Origin: Thinopyrum elongatum
Taxonomy: Eukaryota; Streptophyta; Magnoliopsida; Poales; Poaceae
DNA: 64,000 nucleotides
Assembly (NCBI GenBank): GCA_011799875.1
Contig: CM022297.1
Location: forward strand, 449,301,292 to 449,365,291
Direction of reading: 5' to 3'
Below the pieces are notes generated by a model, which was not told where the DNA came from, made no database searches, and saw nothing but the letters and a program-made list of their open reading frames with translations. Of this stretch, positions 10,794-23,088 are shown in pieces. Each line of letters opens with the position of its first letter. Position 1 is the stretch's first letter. A program made the position numbers and the translations under genes.

Positions 10794-12123
10794 CTAACCC
10801 GGACTAACGCTGTTTTCAGCAGAGCTACCATGGTGTTGTTTTTGTGCAGAAATAAAAGTTCTCGAAAGGGAATTTTTTTTTGGAGAACTATTGTGCAATA
10901 AAAGAAAAATACTGGAGACAAGAACCACCGGAAGGGGGCCCCAGTTGAGCACTACCCACCAGGGCACGCCACCCCCTCCAGGCGCGCCCAGGTGGGTTGT
11001 GCCCATCTGGTGGCCCCGCAGACCCTGATCCTGACTCCATAAATACCAATATTTGGAAAAAAAATCAGGGAGGAAGTTTCATAGCATTTCACGATACAGA
11101 GCCGCCGCCACCTCCTGTTCTTCATTGGGAGGCCAGATCTGGAGTCCGTTTGGGGCTCCGGAGAGAGGGATCTTCGATCTTCGTCATCACCAACCCTCCT
11201 TCATCACCAATTCCATGATGCTCCCCATCGGGAGTGAGTAATTCCTTTGTAGGCTCGCTGGTCGGTGAGGAGTTGGATGAGATTCATCATGTAATCGAGT
11301 TAGTTTTGTTAGGGCTTGATCCCTAGTATCCACTATGTTTTGAGATTGATGTTGCTATGACTATGCCATGCTTAATGCTTGTCACTAGGGCCCGGGTGCC
11401 ATGATTTCAGATCTGAACCATTTATGTTTTCACCATTATATCTATGTTCTAGATCCGATCTTGCTAGTCATATGCACCTGCTATGTGTTATGATCCGTAA
11501 ACCCCGGGGTGACAATAATTGGGATACATTCCGGTGATGACCGTAATTTGAGGAGTTCATGTATTCACCATGTGTTAATGCTTTGTTTCGGTTCTCTATT
11601 AAAAGGAGGCCTTAATATCCCTTAGTTTCCTTATGTACCCCGCTGCCACGGGAGGGTAGGACAAAAGATGTCATGCAAGTTCTTTCCATAAGCACGTATG
11701 ACTATTTACAGAATACATGCCTACATTATATTTATGAACTGGAGCTAGTTTTGTATCGCCCTAGGTTATGACTGTTATATGATGAATATCATCCAACAAA
11801 ATCACCGATCCAATACCTATGAATTTTCCTCATATTGCTCTTGCTAAGTTACCACTGTTGTTGCTACTGTTACGCTTGCTACAAAATCATTGCTATGACT
11901 GTTACTGTTACTACTACTATTATCACTGCTATCAAAACTATCATATTACTGTGCTACTGATCACCTTGCTGTAGATATTTAATCTCTAGGTGTGGTTGAA
12001 TTGACAATTCAACTGCTAATACTTACAAATATTCTTTGGCTGCCCTTGTGTCGAATCTATAAATTTGGGTTGAATACTCTACCCTCGAAAATTGTTGTGA
12101 TCCCCTATACTTGTGGGTTATCA
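10654..12123 (+). mobile_element. Solo LTR with TSD CAGAC
   Basis: It starts TGATACGTATCC at 10654 and ends GTGGGTTATCA at 12123. The 5-bp direct repeat CAGAC lies at 10649-10653 and 12124-12128, so it is a genuine solo LTR left by LTR-LTR recombination. There is a TATA-like CCATAAATACC near 11037-11047. It carries a 70-bp tandem duplication at its start. Confidence 0.9.
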
Positions 12124-12128
12124 CAGAC

Positions 12129-13090
12129 ACAGATGACTACGTCACGGGTATGCCCAAACACAACAACGAGAAAAAGAAACAAAACCGATAATGAGGACTT
12201 TGACATAATGAGCATGTGATGACTCAGGAGGGTACCGATGCATCCGGGTTTTGTAAAGTATCATGAAGCAAAGGGAACATCACATGATAACCAAAGGTTC
12301 ACTCGAATATTATTCATGTGCTCATAGGGATCGATATGGCCGTCCACGGTCCCGCTGTCGGTCACTGAACGAACGGTTCCATTCATGTCTATGAGTTACC
12401 AAACCTACAAGGTCACAAGCTTAAGGCAATCACAATCTATTGAGTGTTAGTAGGAAGGGATTCATGAGAATATATTTGTGGAATAGTTTCATTAATATTT
12501 AGAATAGTTCTGAGAGGATCCGGAAACGTTTCGGGGTCACCGGAAGGGTTTTGGTGAATATTGGGTAATACCGGGTATTATCAAAAAATATATAGGTGAA
12601 AAATGTTTTCGGGGATATTAAATTATATATAAAATGGTTTGAAAGTTTTTAGAACTATTTTATATTTAATTAAATATCAACGGACCTTAAAAGGCCAAGA
12701 GGTGGAAGGCAACTTCCACAAATGCCCAAGTGGGGAGGCGCCTCCCTTTCCTAAGGAAGGAGGCCGAATTGTAGTGGGGAAGGAGTCCAACTCCTCCTCC
12801 CTTGGCCGGCCCAAGGGGAGGGACTTTCCCTCCCCTTGTGGCACCCCTCCTCTCCTCTCCAACCTATATATACTAGAGGACTTCGACCCTTTTGATACAC
12901 AAGTTTTGAATTCTCCTCTAGTTCTTCTAGTTCTAGTTCTAGTTGCCCTAATTGACTAATTAGAGCTAGACTAATCCTCTACTCCTCATAATTAGAAGCC
13001 ACGTGTGGTTCTAATCTCCTCCCTCTAATTCTCCGGCGACAATTAGCTCTGGATGGCGAAGCGCTGTCAGATCGTGAAGGCTGCACGCTT
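12129..13090 (+). repeat. Copia-like LTR fragment (element E), left piece
   Basis: Non-coding and AT-rich with a TATA-like motif (CCTATATATACT near 12862). Its sequence resumes at 22083 after the solo LTR insertion B, since the same GCAAC flanks both sides. From memory it resembles LTRs of the BARE/WIS/Angela copia group; that family call is tentative. The left end is not visible because it abuts the head-to-head LTRs. Confidence 0.55.
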
Positions 13091-14581
13091 GCAACGGATA
13101 CGTCTCCAACGTATCTATAATTTTTTATTGTTCCATGCTATTATATTATCTATTTTGGATGTTTTTATGCATTAATATGCTATTTTATATTATTTTTGGG
13201 ACAAACCTATTAACCTAGAGCCTAGTGCCAGTTTTTGTTTTTCCTTGTTTTTTGACTTTTACAGAAAAGGAATATCAAACGGAGTCCAAACGGAATAAAA
13301 CTTTACGGTGATTTTTCTTGGACCAGAGAAAACCCACGAGACTTGGAGAAGAGGCCAAAAGACCCACGAGGAGGCCACAAGATGTAAGGTGCGCCCCCAG
13401 GGCTTGTGGGCCCCTCAGAGGTCTTCCAACCCTAATTCCACCACTATATATTCTAAAATATTCCCCCTATACCAGAAGGCACACCAAAAATACTTTTCCG
13501 CCGCCGCAAGCTTCTGTTCCCGTGAGATCCCATCTTAGGGCCTTTTCCACGGAGGGCCTCTACATCAACCTTACTGCCCTTCCGATGAAGCGTGAGTATT
13601 TTACCACGGACCTAAGGGTCCATAGTTAGTAGCTAGATGGCTTCTTCTCTCTCTTTGATCTTCAATACAATGTTCTCCTCGATGTTCTTGGAGATCTATT
13701 CGATGTAATCTTCTTTTGCGGTGCGTTTGTTGAGATCCGATGAATTCTGGATTTATGATCAGATTATCTATGAATATTATTTGAGTCTTCTCTGAACTCT
13801 TTTATGCATGATTGAGATAGCTTAGTAATTCTCTTCGATCTATCTACTTGGTTTCGCCAACTAGATTGGTTTTTCCTGCAATGGGAGAAGTGCTTTGTGA
13901 TGGGTTCAACCTTGCAGTGTCCTCTCCTAGTCACATAAGGGGCAGCGAGGCACGTATTGTATTGTTGCCATTAAGGATAAAAAGATGGGGTTTATATCAT
14001 ATTGCTTGAGTTTATCCCTCTACATCATGTCACCTTGCTTAAGGCGTTACTCTGTTCTTATGAACTTAATACTCTAAATGCAGGCAGGAGTCGGTCGATG
14101 TGTGCAGTAATATTAGTAGATGCAGAATCGTTTTGGTCTACTTGTCACGGACGTGATGCCTATATTCATGATCATTGCCTTAGATATCATCATAATTACA
14201 CGCTTTTCTATCAATTGCTCAACAGTAATTTGTTTACCCATTGTATGCTTTATTCAAGAGAGAAGCCTCTAGTGAAACCTATGGCCCCGGGTCTATTTTC
14301 CGTCGTATATTTTCAGATATATAAACCAAAAAACCCAAAAATACCTTGCTGCAATTTATTTATATTTACTTTAGTTTGCTCTTTTATTTATGTTTTATAC
14401 CTATCTCTATTAGATCTCACTCTTGTTCGTGACCGTGAAGGGATTGACAAACCCTTTTTCGCATTGTGTGCAAGTGTTTGTTAGTTTGTGCAGGTGCATA
14501 TATTGGAGACTTGCTTGTGCCTCCTACTGGATTGATACCTTGGTTCTTAACTGAGGGAAATACTTATCTCTACTTTACTGT

Positions 14582-16115
14582 GATAACCCACAAGTATATG
14601 GGATCGTTTGTAGCCTTCTTCGATAAATAAGAGTGTCGAACCCAACGAGGAGCTAAAGGTAGAATAAATATTCCCTCAAATTATATCGACCACCGATACA
14701 ACTCTACGCACGCTTAATGTTTGCTTTACCTAGAACAAGAATAAAACTAGAAGTACTTTGTAGGTATGGAAAGGTTTGCAAGATAATAAAGAACGTGGAA
14801 ATAAAAATTAGGTGCTGTTCTAATAAAAGTACAATTAAATTAGTAAAACGAGTGTGGATTAGTGGTGGTAGGATTTGCAAAATTGTCCCTTGGCAATTGA
14901 CTACGTTGCTAGACCGATAGCAAGTTTTTATGTGGGAGAGGGCACTGCTAGCATGTCGTCCCTTACTTGGAATTCTATGCACTTATGATTGGAACTATTA
15001 TGAAGCATCCACAACTACTAACATTCATTAAGTTAAAACACCCAACCATAGCATTAAGAAATATATTGGTCCCCCTTCAATCCCGTACGTATCAATTTCT
15101 ATGTTTAGGCTGAAGCTGTTGTCACCCTTGCCCTCCAATGCATAGTCCTATCAACATACTACTAACCCTATGGTGTGATCCACACACGCGCTCATATGAT
15201 GGGCACCAAAGGACAGCAACATAACCACAAGAAAATTAAACCAACCATAGCAATTCACCAATTACCGATAGGACAACAAAAATCTACTCAGACATCATAA
15301 GTGGCAACATATCCTTGGATAATAGTATGAAGCATAAAGCACCATGTTCAAGTAGAGGGTAAAGCGGGTTGCGGGAGAGTGGACCACTGAATATAGATGG
15401 GGGAAGCTGATGGAGTTGTTGGTGAAGATGACGGAGTTGTTGGAGTAGATCGCCGTCACACGATGATTGTCCCGGCAGCGTTCCGGTGCCACCGGGGGAG
15501 AGGGGGAGAGAGCCCCCCTCCTTCTTCTTCTTCCTTAGCCTCCCCCCTAGATGGGAGGAGGATTCCCCCTCTGGTCCATGGCCTCCATGGCGGTGGAGGG
15601 GCGAGAGCCCCTCCGAGATTGGATTTGTCTCTCTGTTCTCTTTTGTTTCACGTTCCCCATATCTGGCCCTTCACAGTTTCTTAAATTTCCGGAGATCCGT
15701 AATTCAGATTGCGCTGAAATTTTTACACAATTTTTTTCCATAAATTATCTTTCTTGCACCAGAGGAAGGGCCCCAACCGCCTTACGAGGAGGGCATAAGA
15801 CACCTGGGAGCGCCGGGCACCCCTGGCGTGCCCTGGTGTATGTTGGGGGCCGTGGGCCCCCGTTTGCCTTGATTCCACCTCCCCAAAATCACATATATTC
15901 CAAAATAATTCTTCATAAATTTTTATCGTTTTTGGACTTTGTTTGATATGGATTTTCTACGAAACAAAAAACATGCAACAAACAGGAACTGGCACTCAGC
16001 ACTGGACCAATAGGTTAGTCCAATAAATTATATAAAATGTTGCCAAAAATATGTGAAAGTTGTATAATATTGGTATGAAACAATCAAAAATTATAGATAC
16101 GACAGAGACGTATCA
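14582..16115 (-). repeat. Element C 3' LTR
   Basis: Plus strand starts TGATAACCCACAAG and ends GAGACGTATCA. It pairs with 20495-22025. The GC-rich stretch at 15480-15860 gives spurious open frames on both strands and no recognised protein. Confidence 0.9.
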
Positions 16116-19052
16116 ACATCCCCAAGCTTAATTCCTGCTCGTCCTCGAGTAGGTAAATGATAAAAAAGATAATTTTTGATGTGGAATGCTACCTAGCATA
16201 AACTTGATCATATATCTAATCATATCATGAATATTAAGACATAAGTGATTCAAAGCAATAGTCTATAATTTGACATAAAGACATCAATACTCAGGCATCC
16301 CAACAAACAATCATGTCTTTCAAAATATCAACGCTAAAGAAAGCTATCCCTACAAAATCATATAGTCTTGTCATGCTCTGTCTTCTTGACACAAAGTATT
16401 TATCATGCATAACCCCAATGACAAGCCGAGCAACTGGTTCATACTTTTTAATGCGCTTCAGCTTTTTCAACCCTCCCGCAATACATGAGAGCAAGCCATG
16501 GATATAGCACTATGGGTGGAATAGTGTATGATGATAGGGGTAAATATAGAGAAGACAAAAAAAGTAAGAAAGTCTCACATCGACGCGGCTAACCAATGGG
16601 CTATGGAGATGCCCATCAATTGATATTAATGCGAGGAGTAGGGATTGCCATGCAACGGATGCACTAGGAGCCATAAGTGTATGAAAGCTCAATATGAAAA
16701 CTAAGTGGGTGTGCATCTAACTCTATAATGAAAATTTTCCACTAGTATATGAAAGTGACAACATAGGAGACTCTCCATTTGAAAAACATGGTGCTACTTT
16801 GAAGCACAAGTGTGGAACTAGCATGCCCCTTCTCTCTTTTTTTTTCTTTTTTTCTTTTTTTCTTTTCTTTTTTTTCTCTTTTTTTTTCTCTCTCTTTGTC
16901 TGGAGTCTCATCCCAACTTGTGGGGGAATCATAGTTTCCATCATCCTTTCCTCACTGGGGCAATGCTCTAATAATGAAAATTGATGATCATCACACTTCT
17001 ATTCACTTACAACTCGATACCTATAACAAAATATGACTATATATGAATGCCTCTGGCAATACCAGGATGTGCAATGATCTAGCGTAACATGTATGAAAAA
17101 TGATGAACGGTGGCTGAGCCACAACTGCTATGTCAGCTATATGATCATGCAAAGCAATATGACAATGAATGCTCAAGTCATCAAAACGGAAGCGGTGGAA
17201 GTTGCATGGCAATATATCTCGGAATGGCTATGGAAAGGCCACAATAGGTAGGTATGGTGGCTGTTTTGAGGAAGATATAATAAGGCTTATGTGTGATAGA
17301 GTGTATCATATCATGGGGTTTGGATGCACTGGAAAAGTTTGCACCGACTCTCGAGGTGAGAAAGGGCAATGCACGGTACCGTAGAGGCTAGCAAATTGCG
17401 AAAAGGTAAGAGTGCGTATAATCCATGGACTCACATTAGTCATAAAGAACTCATATACTTATTGCAAAAGTTTATTATCCCTCGAAGCAAAGTACTACTA
17501 CGCATGCCCCTAGGGGGATAGATTGGTAGGAAAAGACCATCGCTCGTCCCCGACCGCCACTCATAAGGAAGACAATCAATAATAAATCATGCTCCAACTT
17601 CATAGCATAACGAGAGACTATACGTGCATGCTTCGGGAATCACAAACCTTAACACCAATATTCTTACTAACCACAACCGTTTACTTGTACCTCCCACATA
17701 TTCCATCTCTATATCGCGAAACTATTGCAAGCAATCAAACATATCATATTCAGTGATCCATAAGTTTTATGTAGGATTTTATGACTAACCATGCAATTGA
17801 CCAATTCATGTTGACTCTCTAAATAGGTATAAGTGAAGCATGAGAGTTTTAGTTCTTTCTATAAAATATCATGCTCTAGTAAATATAAGTGAAGCAAAAG
17901 AGCATTCTACAAATAACAGTTTTCTATGTGAAGAGAAATAGGCAATCCAAACTTCAAATGATATAAGTGAAGCACATGAAGCATTCTATAAAGCCATACT
18001 CAAATGATATAAGTGAAGTGCAATGAGCATTCGAAAAATCAACCATGGACTATCTCATACCAGCATGGTCATTAAAAGAAAAATGAAAATTAAACACAAA
18101 AGACGCTCCAAGATTTACACATATCACATGAACGAAACAAAGACGAAAACATACCGATACTTGTTGAAGAAAGATAGGATGCCTTCCGGGGCATCCCCAA
18201 GCTTAGACGCTTGAGTCTCCTTGGATATTTAATTGGTATGCCTTGGGCATCCCCAAGCTTGAGCTCTTGCCTCTCCTCCTTCTCCTCATATCGAGACCTC
18301 CTCGATCTTTGATCACTTCATCCACACAAAACTCAACAGAAACCTCGTGAGATCCGTTAGTATAATAATGCAAATCACTACTTTAAGTACTATTGCAAAC
18401 CAATTCAATTTTTTTCATTATAGCTACTGTAATATAACTTTTCCATGGCTTATACCACCGATAGAATCGATAGTTTCATCAAAACAAGCAAAACAATGCA
18501 TCAAAAACAGAATCTGTCTTAAACAGGACAGTCTGTAGTAATCTGAACATTCACCATATTTATGTAACTCTAAAAATTATGAAAAATTAAGAAAAAATAA
18601 ATAATTTGTATAGAAATACTGTGCAAAAAGTCTCAGAAGCTTTCGACGTTCGAGTAAAAAACGTAAATTCGCGCACTACAGCCAAAGTTTCTGTTTTTGC
18701 ACCACTCATACCAACAAGTAATCTAATCATCCTAAAGGCAAATCTTAGCACATTATTTTTATAATACAATGGATTTTTACAAGGGGATAATTATTTTTGT
18801 TGAAAAGTTTCTGTAATTAAGATTCACAAAGTTTCCATGGGCATGAACAAAGTTCAAGGCTAGCTCCCACTTTGACAATGCTCGTCCCTCTCACTTTAAC
18901 TTTTCTTTTTGTGAAGTTTTAAGTTACCCTCTATATTTTTTTGTTTTTAAACTTTATAAAAGCACTCAACAGAATAAAATTACTCTCTAAAACTTCTGGG
19001 TTGTCTCCCTGGCAGCACTTTCTTTAAAGCCATTAAGCTAGGCATAAAGTGC
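16116..19052 (-). other. Element C long 3' non-coding region
   Basis: About 2.9 kb between the gag-like ORF and the 3' LTR, without a convincing gene. It holds the polypurine tract sequence at 16116-16129, two further copies at 18191-18204 and 18247-18260, a pyrimidine-rich run (CTTTT)n near 16833-16895, and four ATATAAGTGAAGCA-like motifs between 17829 and 18020. Confidence 0.8.
17829..18020 (-). repeat. ATATAAGTGAAGCA motif cluster in element C
   Basis: Copies start near 17829, 17884, 17961 and 18007, spaced about 45-80 bp, each followed by a degenerate AAAGAGCATTC-like tail. The same motif recurs in the equivalent place in elements D (26050-26225) and F (33485-33690). Confidence 0.75.
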
Positions 19053-20370
19053 TCAAGTAATGAATCCACCCGGATCCCAAGGTATATCAAAGCCAATTTT
19101 AATTAGAAATGATTTGGCATTTAGTAGTGAGCACAAAGCAACATATATCATGCAATGACGAAGTCTAACTCTCTTCCTATGCATCGGCATGTCATACAAG
19201 AACAATTCATGCACATCAAGTAAAGGCCAATACATAGCATAAGCAGTTTCTTGCAATTTTATCGTGTTGGAAACATAAAGAGGTGGAGATGTAGTTCCTC
19301 TCTCATAATAATTGCAAGTAGGAGCAGCAATCACATGCATATTATATTCATCAAAGTCATCATGTGCAACGGTAAAAGGCAACCCATCAATGTAATCCTT
19401 AATAAGTGCAAATTTCTCCGATATAGTGTAGTTTGGAGAATTCAAAAAGATAATAGGACTATCATGTGTGGGTGCAATAGCAACAATTTCATTCTTAACA
19501 TAAGGAACTATAGCAAGTTCATCTTCATAAGCACAATTCATATTGGCATCTTGGCCAAAAGCATAGCAAGCATCAAGTTCATCAAAAAGGGATATTTCAA
19601 AAGAATCAACGGGATCATAGCAATTGTCATAGCATTCATCCTTCGGTAAGAACGAAGGGACGTTAAACAATGTATGAGTTGGAGGGTTACTCTCATTAGA
19701 AGGTGGGCATGGGTAGCTAATCCGCTCTTCCTCCTTTTGTTCTTCGCTCTCCTCATCATCTTTTTCATCCAATGAGCTCACAGTTTCATCAATTTCTTCT
19801 TCCATTGACTCTTGCAAAATATTAGTCTCTTCTTGGACAGCAGAGATTTTCTCAATAAATACATCAATATCGTAATTAAATTTATAATTATCATAGCAAT
19901 ATTTAAGGATAGAAAAATCTTCAAACTTTTCAAACAAAGATTCAATTTCATAAGCACCCTTAAAAGCAACAAATTCTTCTATTCATTACACATCATAGTA
20001 ATCATATCTACCATTAGCATAAGAAGCCAAGGTTTCATTATCATTAAATTTGCATGAAAAGGGAAGGTGTGGAGCCTTCATCCTAGAGCAACAAGTATAA
20101 TCATATCTCAAGCATAGTTCCCGAGCATACCAATGCAACATATGAATTTGATCCCATAAGAGTTTCCCTTATTGTGTCAAGCAATAATCCCAAAAGTATT
20201 CACGTTGATCCCGTGTCTCCCATTATCAAGTTGAATGGGGTTTTCTCAGGATTATCAAAGTATTGCATAATATTTTTCACATAACGAGCATCGAGGGTTT
20301 TAGGAGGTTCCCCATCTCCATGAGTAGCAAGTACCACTAATTTTTTTGGTGTTTCGTGTTCCATATCCAT
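19053..20370 (-). pseudogene. Element C gag-like ORF, interrupted
   Basis: The longest open piece, 19053-19937, encodes about 294 residues rich in Asp/Glu and Cys (SLDEKDDEESEEQKEEER; DECYDNCYDPVD). Upstream, an ATG at 20370 opens a frame beginning MDMEHETPKKLVVL that is cut by stops and shifts between about 19985 and 20240. No protease, RT or integrase motif is present. The product is typical of grass non-autonomous LTR elements, but its function is not established. Confidence 0.65.
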
Positions 20371-20454
20371 AACTAAAGATAGAGAACAACTTAGAACAGA
20401 AAATAAAAACTACTTAGTGATAAAGCAAACAAGCACACACGAGAATATTCACCT

Positions 20455-20494
20455 CACGCTATTGCTCCCCGGCAATGGCGCCAACAAAAGGTCT
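20455..20494 (-). other. Element C primer binding site (tRNA-Asp)
   Basis: The plus strand CTCCCCGGCAATGGCGCCA (20465-20483) is the complement of TGGCGCCATTGCCGGGGAG. It matches the complement of the plant tRNA-Asp 3' end with one internal mismatch. It lies next to the 5' LTR end at 20495. Confidence 0.8.
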
Positions 20495-22025
20495 TGATAA
20501 CCTACAAGTATAGGGGATCATTTGTAGCCTTCTTCGATAAATAAGAGTGTCGGACCCAATGAGGAGCTAAAGGTAGAACAAATACTCCCTCAAATTCTAT
20601 CGACCACCGATACAGCTCTACGCACGCTTAACATTTGCTTTACCTAGAACAAGAATAAAACTAGAAGTACTTTGTAGGTATGGAAAGGTTTGCCAGATAA
20701 TAAAGAACATGAAAATAAAAAGTAGGTGCTGTTTTAATAAATTTACAATTAAATTAGTAAAATGAGTGTGGACTAGTGGTGGTAGGATTTGCAAAATTGT
20801 GCCTTAGCAATTGACTACGTTGCTAGACTGATAGCAAGTTTTTATGTGGGAGAGGCCACTGCTAGCATGTGTCCCTTACTTGGAATTCTATGCACTTATG
20901 ATTGGAACTATTAGCAAGCATCCGCAACTACTAATGTTCATTCAGGTAAAACACCCATCCATAGCATTAAGATATATATTGGTCCCCCTTCAATCCTGTA
21001 CGTATCAATTTCTATGTTTAAGCTGAAGCTGCTGTCACCCTTGCCATCCAATGCATAGTCCTATCAACATACTACTAACCCTATGGTGTGATCCACACGC
21101 GCGCTCATACGATGGGCACCAAAGGACAGCAACATAACCACAAGCAAATTAAACCAACCATAGCAATTCACCAATTAACGATAGGACATAAAAAATCTAC
21201 TCAGACATCATAAGATGGAAACATATCCTTGGATAATAGTATGAAGCATAAAGCACCATGTTCAAGTAGAGGGTAAAGCGGGTTGCGGGAGAGTGGACCG
21301 CTGAATATAGATGGGGGGAGGTGATGGAGTTGTTGGTGAAGATGACGGAGTTGTTGGAGTAGATCGCCGTCACACGATGATTGCCCTGGCAACGTTCCGG
21401 CGCCACCGGGGGAGGGGGGAGAGATCCCCCCTCCTTCTTCTTCTTCCTTGGCCTCCCCCTAGATGGGAGGAGGGTTCCCCCTCTGGTCCATGGCCTCCAT
21501 GGCGGCAGAGGGGCGAGAGCTCCTCCGAGATTGGATCTGTCTCTCTGTTCTCTTTTGTTTCGCGTTCCCCAAATCTGGCCCTTCACGGTTTCTTAAATTC
21601 CCGGAGATCTGTAACTCCAATTGCGCTGAAATTTTTACAAATTTTTTTCCATAAATTATATTTCTTGCGCCAGAAGAAGGGCCCCAACCGCCTTACGAGG
21701 AGGGCATAAGACACCTGGGCGCGCCGGGCACCCCCTGGCGTGCCCTGGTGTATCTTGGGGGCCGTGGGCCCCCGTTTGCGTTGATTCCACCTCCCAAAAA
21801 TCACATATATTCCAAAATAATTCTCCATAAATTTTTATCGTGTTTGGACTTTGTTTGATATGGATTTTCTGTGAAACAAAAAACATGCAACAAAATGAAC
21901 TGGCACTAGGCACTGGATCAATAGGTTAGTCCAATAAATCATATAAATGTTGCCAAAAATAAGTGAAAGTTGTATAATATTGGCATGAAACAATCGAAAA
22001 TTATTGATACGATGGAGATGTATCA
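20495..22025 (-). repeat. Element C 5' LTR
   Basis: Partner of 14582-16115. Plus strand begins TGATAACCTACAAG and ends GGAGATGTATCA. The 5' boundary in element sense is fixed by the TSD and the 3' boundary by the primer binding site. Confidence 0.9.
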
Positions 22026-22082
22026 TGCTGCATCACCCTTTCCTCTTCAAGGGAAAAATCAACACAAGCTCAAGAAGTAGTA

Positions 22083-23083
22083 GCAACCAAGTAGAGAGGT
22101 CGTGCTTTCGGTCTTCCGTTCGAGGGACTATTCATGGGCAGTTCACGGGATCATTCATTGGCGGTTCGAGGGACTCCAAGTACGATCTACACGGACATGT
22201 TCTTCTTTCGCTGCAACTGGGTGATGGTAACGATCATGATCCCAACTCATTATGCATCTTCATATTGATCTTGGGTGTGCGTAGGCGCAATTTTTTTTGT
22301 TTTCTACTACGTTTCCCAATATTGGCATCATGTATATGAGTAAGTGAAGGTTGCGATCTAGATCACATGTGATTTTGAGGGTTGATGTTCTTGTTATGCT
22401 TCCCTCGAGTGTTCCTTTGGTTCAATTTCATCGACGGCATGGTGTCGCTTTTTACAAGATTTTGACAATCGATTGGCTCTGGCTGTCGACGGTCTGCTAA
22501 CAGTTCCTTGGGCTTCACCATAATTGAGAATAGTGAACTGTCGCATACACAAGAGGGTGCCGAAGATGGATGATCTTCTAGGGGGTCACACGTATTAGAC
22601 GAAGTTTAGTGTGGGGGACAAGACTTTAATTTAAGTCTCCTCTTTCAAACACACACACACACACACACACACACCCACCCTAGAAAGTTAATCTAGCATC
22701 AAGAACCATCGCCTAAATTGTGGACGTAGGTAGCTAGTATTATTTGTTAAAATTGTTTAACCGTGTAACTAAAATTTTGCTAAACCAGTTAGAGGACGTC
22801 TAACTTGGTTTTGTAGGGTATGCATACGATATGGTATAACCTTTGTCATGATATTGAGTTTATGTATGAGATGGTTGTATGTTGTAATGTTAATTGGCCT
22901 GCGAGTCACGGCATGATGGCTGGAGCCACGAGATTGCCACGTTAATGTTAATGTTGTAGAGATAGACTATAGATTACAGGTGATGATGGGAACCATACAC
23001 GGAGGACCCCGGCATGGAGAAGGTGTACTTGGCGCGGGATGAGGGGCTATAGTTTCGTGCCATGGCGGACTTTCTAAATTTGG
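22083..23083 (+). repeat. Element E: end of LTR and start of internal region
   Basis: LTR sequence resumes after solo LTR B and ends near 22321 (TTTCCCAATA). A degenerate Met-tRNA-like primer site (TTGGCATCATG) follows directly. The rest to 23083 is internal sequence without a usable reading frame. This continuity shows that B and C landed inside one copia-like LTR. Confidence 0.55.
22649..22674 (+). repeat. (AC)13 microsatellite
   Basis: An uninterrupted dinucleotide run inside the degraded internal region of element E. It may be length-polymorphic. Confidence 0.95.
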
Positions 23084-23088
23084 CGCCA

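Larger units (their letters stand above)
14582..22025 (-). mobile_element. Non-autonomous LTR retrotransposon C, complete, nested in solo LTR B
   Basis: Two LTRs of 1534 and 1531 bp enclose 4.4 kb. Flanks are TACTG (14577-14581) and TGCTG (22026-22030), a TSD with one mismatch. Element sense is minus: the 5' LTR is on the right. The primer binding site matches tRNA-Asp and the polypurine tract lies next to the left LTR. It encodes only a degraded gag-like product and no recognisable pol, so it would depend on proteins from another element. A hand count over about 290 bp of LTR gave roughly 7% difference, so it is not young. Confidence 0.9.
13096..22082 (+). mobile_element. Solo LTR B, split by element C, TSD GCAAC
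   Basis: Pieces 13096-14581 and 22026-22082 together make about 1.54 kb, the length of the D and F LTRs, which they resemble throughout. The start is GGATACGTCTCC (first T mutated) and the end GTAGTA (final CA changed to TA). The TSD GCAAC lies at 13091-13095 and 22083-22087. There is no internal domain, so it is a solo LTR later used as a target by element C. Confidence 0.85.

Noticed and set aside
10117..11241. Short frames with shared SSSGG/APERGI peptides on both strands
   Set aside because: They are mirror translations of the head-to-head LTR pair and are not genes.
15397..15946. Open frames over the GC-rich part of the C LTR, repeated at 21197-21709
   Set aside because: Present in both LTR copies, in several frames and both strands, without domains.
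16833..16895. Poly-Lys/Phe frames at the CTTTT run
   Set aside because: Direct translation of a pyrimidine-rich simple sequence.
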